Assembly (NCBI RefSeq): GCF_036013645.1
Contig: NZ_CP107869.1
Coordinates: 5,890,001-5,954,000 of the forward strand
Direction: 5' to 3'
DNA from: Streptomyces sp. NBC_00490
GTDB taxonomy: Bacteria; Actinomycetota; Actinomycetes; Streptomycetales; Streptomycetaceae
DNA length: 64,000 nucleotides
How positions within the stretch are numbered: position 1 is the first letter of the stretch; each line of letters starts with the position of its first letter. Shown piece after piece: positions 60,357-64,000 of this stretch. The notes beneath the pieces are model-generated. The model ran no database searches and was not told the origin of the DNA. It was given only the letters and a program-made list of their open reading frames with translations. The translations under genes and the position numbers were made by a program.

Positions 60357-61340
60357 CAGACTCTTGCCGCACTCGACTCGCTCGGTTCCATGGGCGGGCT
60401 GTTCTCCACCGAGGTCCTCTTCTCGATCGCGTCCGGTGTCGCCGTCGGCGGTGGCATCGCGCTGTTCGCCATCGCCGTACGGGGGCTTCCGGCCAAGCCG
60501 GACCACGAGAAGCAGAAGGCCGCAGAGCGGGCGAGCGAGCTGATCCGGTTCGCCGGGCAGCGCGGTTCGCTCGCCGCCATCGTCGGCATCGTCGTCCTGC
60601 TGCTCACCCAGTGGGCGGTGGCCGGTATCGCGGCCGGTGTGCTCGTCTTCTTCTGGGACCGGCTGTTCGGCGGTGCCGGCGAGGAGCGCGCCGCGATGAA
60701 ACGCGTGGAGGCGCTGGCGGGCTGGACGGAGTCGCTGCGCGACACCATCGCCGGCGCGGTCGGCCTGGAGCAGGCCATCCCGGCGTCCGCGCGCGCCGCG
60801 GCGCCCGTGCTGCGCCCGCACCTGGACGCGCTCGTCGACCGGCTGCGGGCCCGCACGCCGCTGCCCGACGCGCTCCAGCACCTCGCCGACGAGATCGACG
60901 ACGCCTCCGCCGACATCATCGTCGCGGCCCTCATCCTCAACGCCCGCCTCCGCGGCCCCGGTCTGCGCCAGGTGCTCGGCGCGCTCGCCAAGTCGGCGCG
61001 CGAAGAGGTCGACATGCGCAACCGCGTGATGGCCCAACGCGCCTCCACCCGGCGCTCGGTACAGATCGTCGTCGCGGTGTCGGTCGCCTTCGTCCTCGGA
61101 CTGTCCGTGTTCAACCGGGAGTTCGTGGAGCCGTACGGCACCGCGATCGGCCAGGTCGTCCTCGCCATCGTCTGCGGGCTGTTCGCCCTCGGCTTCTGGT
61201 GGCTGCGCAAGCTGTCGACGATCGAGACGCCCGAACGCTTCCTGGTCAAGGGCGACCCGTCGGTCCAGTTCGTCCGTCCGCGCACGCCGTCCGCGCAGCA
61301 GCCGGTCCAGCCGTCGCAGGAAGAGGGGGTACGCCGATGA
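60282..61340 (+). CDS. tadB: TadB-like pilus inner-membrane platform protein
   Basis: 352 residues from ATG 60282. After the repetitive N terminus, four hydrophobic helices (about 45-65, 90-125, 270-290 and 295-315) bracket a cytoplasmic T2SSF domain (RVEALAGWTESLRDTIAGAV, ASADIIVAALILNARLRGPG). TadB and TadC form the platform under CpaF. The repeat gives alternative starts at 60297, 60312, 60327 and 60342. Four-base overlap with tadC. Confidence 0.85.
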   Translation: MTTQIMTAQAVTAQAVTAQAMTARTQTLAALDSLGSMGGLFSTEVLFSIASGVAVGGGIALFAIAVRGLPAKPDHEKQKAAERASELIRFAGQRGSLAAIVGIVVLLLTQWAVAGIAAGVLVFFWDRLFGGAGEERAAMKRVEALAGWTESLRDTIAGAVGLEQAIPASARAAAPVLRPHLDALVDRLRARTPLPDALQHLADEIDDASADIIVAALILNARLRGPGLRQVLGALAKSAREEVDMRNRVMAQRASTRRSVQIVVAVSVAFVLGLSVFNREFVEPYGTAIGQVVLAIVCGLFALGFWWLRKLSTIETPERFLVKGDPSVQFVRPRTPSAQQPVQPSQEEGVRR

Positions 61341-62260
61341 GTGACGTCACCATGCCGGTCGTCGTCGGCGCGATCATCGGCCTCGGCATCTACGTCCTGG
61401 TCCGCGCCCTCATGCCGTCGAAGCGCAGCGCGGTCTCGCAGGTCGCGCGGATCGACGCGATGCGGGCCCGGGGTACGGCGTACGAGTCCGCGCGCGGCGC
61501 CTCCGACTCGGGCCGTCTCGGCTCGGTGCGGGCCGAAGTCGGCCAGCGTGTCGCCGAGTTCTACCTCCAGCAGGGCTGGGAGCAGCGCTCGCTGCGGGCG
61601 GACCTCGCGGTCCTGGACCGCAGCTGGGAGAAGTTCCTGGCGACGAAGGTGCTGCTGGCCACGGCGGGGCTGTTCTTCGGCCCGCTCATGTTCGCGATCG
61701 TGTGGACGCTGGCCATCGCCGACAGCCCGATCATCCCGGTCTGGCTGGCGCTGCTGTTCGCGGCCGTCTTCTTCTTCCTCCCCGACCTCGAGGTACGCCG
61801 GGACGCCGCCGAGAAGCGGCGCGACCTGCGACGCGTGATCGGCGCCTATCTGGACCTGGTCTCGATGAGCCTCGCCGGTGGGCGCGGTCTGCCGGAGGCG
61901 CTGATGGCGGCGGCCGAGGTGTCGGACGGCTGGGCCACCCAGCGCATCCGCAACGCCCTCGCCGACGCCCGTATCACCGGCACCAGCCAGTGGCAGGCGC
62001 TGGGCCAGCTCGGTGAGGAACTGGGCGTGGAGGAGCTGAAGGACCTCTCGGCCTCCCTCGCCCTGGTCGCGGACGACGGCGCGAAGGTGCGTGAGTCGCT
62101 CGCCTCCCGCGCCGAGACCATGCGACACCGCGAGATGGCCGAGATCGAGGGCAGCGCGGGCGAGAAGTCACAGTCGATGCTCGTCGCCCAGCTGCTGCTG
62201 TGCGCCGGCTTCCTGGTGTTCCTGATCTACCCGGCCGCCATGCGGGTCTTCCAAGTCTGA
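61337..62260 (+). CDS. tadC: TadC-like pilus inner-membrane platform protein
   Basis: 307 residues. Helices near 8-25, 110-150 and 285-305, with a central cytoplasmic T2SSF domain (DLRRVIGAYLDLVSMSLAGG, ATQRIRNALADARITG). ATG 61337 overlaps the tadB stop (ATGA). The second platform subunit, with TadB. Confidence 0.88.
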   Translation: MSDVTMPVVVGAIIGLGIYVLVRALMPSKRSAVSQVARIDAMRARGTAYESARGASDSGRLGSVRAEVGQRVAEFYLQQGWEQRSLRADLAVLDRSWEKFLATKVLLATAGLFFGPLMFAIVWTLAIADSPIIPVWLALLFAAVFFFLPDLEVRRDAAEKRRDLRRVIGAYLDLVSMSLAGGRGLPEALMAAAEVSDGWATQRIRNALADARITGTSQWQALGQLGEELGVEELKDLSASLALVADDGAKVRESLASRAETMRHREMAEIEGSAGEKSQSMLVAQLLLCAGFLVFLIYPAAMRVFQV

Positions 62261-62302
62261 CACCGCCTCAACCCTCGCAAGCCTCTGAAAGGACAACTGA
62301 CC

Positions 62303-62554
62303 ATGAACGAGCGGAACTTCAGCACGGGGATCCCGGCGGTGGACTTCCTCGTCACTTTCCTCCAGGGCCGCGTGCAGCGTGCCCGCTCCGGCGAACTCGA
62401 CCGCGGTGCCTCCGCCGTCGAGTGGGTCATCATCTCCGCGGTCGTCGTGGCGATCGTCGGCGTGGTCGCCGCGATCATCAACCGGGCCCTGGAAGGCGGC
62501 GCAGAGAAGGTCGAGAACTGCATCAACGGCGCCAACCAGAGCGGCACCTGCTGA
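62303..62554 (+). CDS. Flp-type pilin
   Basis: 83 residues. A hydrophilic leader ending RG is followed by ASAVEWVIISAVVVAIVGVV: a type IV prepilin cleavage pattern with Glu at +5 of the mature protein and one helix. The leader (about 35 residues) is longer than usual for Flp. A C-terminal Cys pair (NCINGANQSGTC) could form a disulfide. It would be the major pilus subunit. GAAAGGACAACTGACC precedes ATG 62303. Confidence 0.85.
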   Translation: MNERNFSTGIPAVDFLVTFLQGRVQRARSGELDRGASAVEWVIISAVVVAIVGVVAAIINRALEGGAEKVENCINGANQSGTC

Positions 62555-62586
62555 AGCAGCGGAATCGAAGAAGGTACGGGGGTCTG

Positions 62587-63030
62587 GTGCAGCGCATGCG
62601 GGCATGGGTACGCCGTCGGCGGGAAGCCGCGTCACGCGGCGACTCCGGCATGACCGCGATCGAGTTCGTGCTGCTCACCCCCGTCCTGTTCTTCATGATC
62701 TTCGCCACCGTGCAGTTCGCGCTGTACTTCTTCGCCGACCACGTGGCCCAGGCGGCCGCCCAGGCCGGTGCCCGCAAGGCGCGTGCCACGGCGCACGACG
62801 AGCCGGGCGCGTGGCGGGGCAAGGCGCGGGACGTGGTGGACGACTACATCAGCCAACTGGGCCCGAGCCTGGTGCTGTCACCGGACGTGGAAATGGTGCA
62901 GCCGGAGCAGAACACGGTGGGTGTGGAGATCACGGCACGGGTCCCGTCGGTCTTCCCCGGCCTGGATCTCACCGTGCACGCCCAGTCGGTCGGCCCGGTG
63001 GAGCGGTTCGTGACGGAGGACGGCAACTAG
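62587..63030 (+). CDS. TadE-like pseudopilin 1
   Basis: 147 residues from GTG 62587 (alternative ATG 62596). Basic leader, then G-MTAIEFVLLTPVLFFMIFAT with Glu at +5 and one helix, then a soluble domain (DYISQLGPSLVLSPDVEMVQ). TadE proteins are minor pseudopilins processed like Flp. The stop is followed immediately by the next start. Confidence 0.82.
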   Translation: MQRMRAWVRRRREAASRGDSGMTAIEFVLLTPVLFFMIFATVQFALYFFADHVAQAAAQAGARKARATAHDEPGAWRGKARDVVDDYISQLGPSLVLSPDVEMVQPEQNTVGVEITARVPSVFPGLDLTVHAQSVGPVERFVTEDGN

Positions 63031-63450
63031 ATGTCCTCTCTCAAGCGCCGCCTGCACGACGACCGGGGCCTGTCCGCCATCGAGGTCGTCATCCTGGCCC
63101 CGGTGATGATCCTCTTCATCCTCGTCCTGGTTGCCTTCGGGCAGATGGTGGAGGGCCGGGGTGCCATCGACGGCGCCGCCCGCGACGCGGCCCGGGCGGG
63201 CTCCCTCCAGTGGGACGTCGGCAACGCCATGGCGGAGGCGCGCAAGGCGGCCGAGGCCGACCTGACCGACGTCTGCGTCGGCCCGGTGACGGTGGACAAG
63301 ACCAGCGCCGGCTTCGAGGACGCCGAACTCTTCACGGTCGAGGTCAGCTGCCGGGTGAAGGGTCTGGCCATCGTCGGCCTGGACATCAAGACCACGATGT
63401 CGGGTTCCTTCACGGCCCCGCTCGACCCGTTCAAGAGGAAGGCGGGATGA
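63031..63450 (+). CDS. TadE-like pseudopilin 2
   Basis: 139 residues. DDRG-LSAIEVVILAPVMILF repeats the prepilin pattern with Glu at +5 and one helix. The mature part has two cysteines (DVCVGPV, EVSCRVKG) likely to pair. ATG 63031 follows the previous stop without a gap; the stop overlaps the next start (ATGA). Confidence 0.85.
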   Translation: MSSLKRRLHDDRGLSAIEVVILAPVMILFILVLVAFGQMVEGRGAIDGAARDAARAGSLQWDVGNAMAEARKAAEADLTDVCVGPVTVDKTSAGFEDAELFTVEVSCRVKGLAIVGLDIKTTMSGSFTAPLDPFKRKAG

Positions 63451-63923
63451 GGAACTTGAGCGTTCCTGCCGCTGTCCGCACCTGGCTGGACTCCCGCCGC
63501 GCCCACCTCGACGACCGCGGCTCAGGCGCCGGCGCGGTCATCATCTTCGCCCTGGTCTTCATCTCGCTGTCCGCCTTCGTGATCGACGGCGGCCTCTCCA
63601 TCTCCAAGCGGGAACGCGCGGCGGACATCGCCGAACAGGCGGCCCGCTACGCCGCCCAGGACATCGACACCGACGCCCTCTACGAGAACGAGGGCGGCGA
63701 AGCACCGATCAACTACGAGAACTGCGACGCCCGCGTCAAGGCCTTCGCCCGCGAGATGGACATGTCCGGCGCGGACATCGCCGCGACCCACTGCGTGGCG
63801 GCGGACGTCGACCAGGTCCAGGTCGAGGTGCAGCTGACGTACTCGCCGGTTTTCGTCGGCATGTTCTACAGCGGCGACGTGGTCGTCCACGGCCAGGCGG
63901 TGGCGGAGAACGAGGTCGGCTGA
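63447..63923 (+). CDS. TadG-like pilus-associated protein
   Basis: 158 residues. One helix (AGAVIIFALVFISLSAFVID) after DDRGSG, without the Glu at +5 of pseudopilins, then GGLSISKRERAADIAEQAAR (the conserved TadG/TadE start of the soluble part) and a beta-rich domain with a Cys pair. Shorter than full TadG (about 400+), so a small pilus minor protein. Last gene of the operon in this window. Confidence 0.8.
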   Translation: MRNLSVPAAVRTWLDSRRAHLDDRGSGAGAVIIFALVFISLSAFVIDGGLSISKRERAADIAEQAARYAAQDIDTDALYENEGGEAPINYENCDARVKAFAREMDMSGADIAATHCVAADVDQVQVEVQLTYSPVFVGMFYSGDVVVHGQAVAENEVG

Positions 63924-64000
63924 CGCCGTCCACCCGCCTCACCGACCGACAGGCTCGTGATCACGCCGGACCCTCCCAGATCTTCTCCGGACCCGAGTAC
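63924..64000. other. Window end after the tad operon
   Basis: 77 bp, no feature seen; the operon may continue beyond the window. Confidence 0.4.

Overview
The window is about 70% G+C with strongly GC-biased third codon positions. It carries an actinobacterial gene set: futalosine menaquinone genes, a UdgX uracil-DNA glycosylase, an FHA-type EccC with WXG100-like partners, a Tad pilus operon, and several TANNNT-N6-8-ATG leaderless starts. This points to a Streptomyces or close relative, in a conserved part of the chromosome interrupted by accessory islands and decayed genes. No rRNA, tRNA or CRISPR array was seen.

Layout. 1-9.2 kb: end of a DMT exporter, a LysR regulator with a small membrane protein, then a menaquinone block (UbiD-type decarboxylase, UbiA-type prenyltransferase, UbiX-type flavin prenyltransferase, AsnC regulator, MqnE) with a rhomboid protease antisense inside it, followed by UdgX, a GNAT and a DUF4229 protein. 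9.2-10.8 kb: an IS701-type element and a 0.2-kb MITE stacked on one CTAG site at a stop codon. 10.8-17.2 kb: TetR, MaoC hydratase, FabG4-type reductase and FadA2-type thiolase (the layout known from mycobacteria) plus a FadD15-type ligase. 17.2-22.2 kb: a large NACHT-HEAT protein followed by a broken FG-GAP gene and a LysR gene with an in-frame stop. 22.3-29.8 kb: DUF6817-like protein, Tat-exported KstD-like flavoprotein, methyltransferase, AzlCD exporter with its cupin regulator, cold-shock protein, MqnA, a secreted protein and a kinase remnant.

29.8-44.3 kb is the most unusual part. A 1535-aa FHA-FtsK/SpoIIIE (EccC-like) ATPase lies divergently beside two convergent gene cassettes that look like mirror-image copies. 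Each has a WXG100-like small protein, a 450-464-aa WXG/coiled-coil/membrane protein, a beta-rich protein with a VPxGW-type start, and a four-TM protein. One side adds a lipoprotein and a secreted protein. No EccB, EccD, EccE or mycosin is present, so this looks like an orphan or reduced type VII-related export system.

44.4-57 kb: a GntR/zinc-ribbon module, immunity-like genes beside a possible toxin relic, a secreted DNase, a third copy of the four-TM family, a tandem TPM-domain membrane protein, a SUKH-like pair, a lipoprotein and a membrane protein. 57.2-64 kb: a tad/flp operon (CpaB, TadZ-like ATPase, CpaF/TadA, TadB, TadC, Flp pilin, two TadE-like and one TadG-like pseudopilin) behind two tandem sigma70-like promoters.

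Functional links: MqnA (27.8 kb) makes the substrate of MqnE (6.3 kb), and the prenyltransferase, decarboxylase and prFMN maker act at the end of the same pathway. TetR probably controls the divergent fabG4/fadA2 promoter region, which contains a 7-2-7 palindrome. The EccC-like ATPase is the likely motor for the WXG-like proteins encoded beside it.
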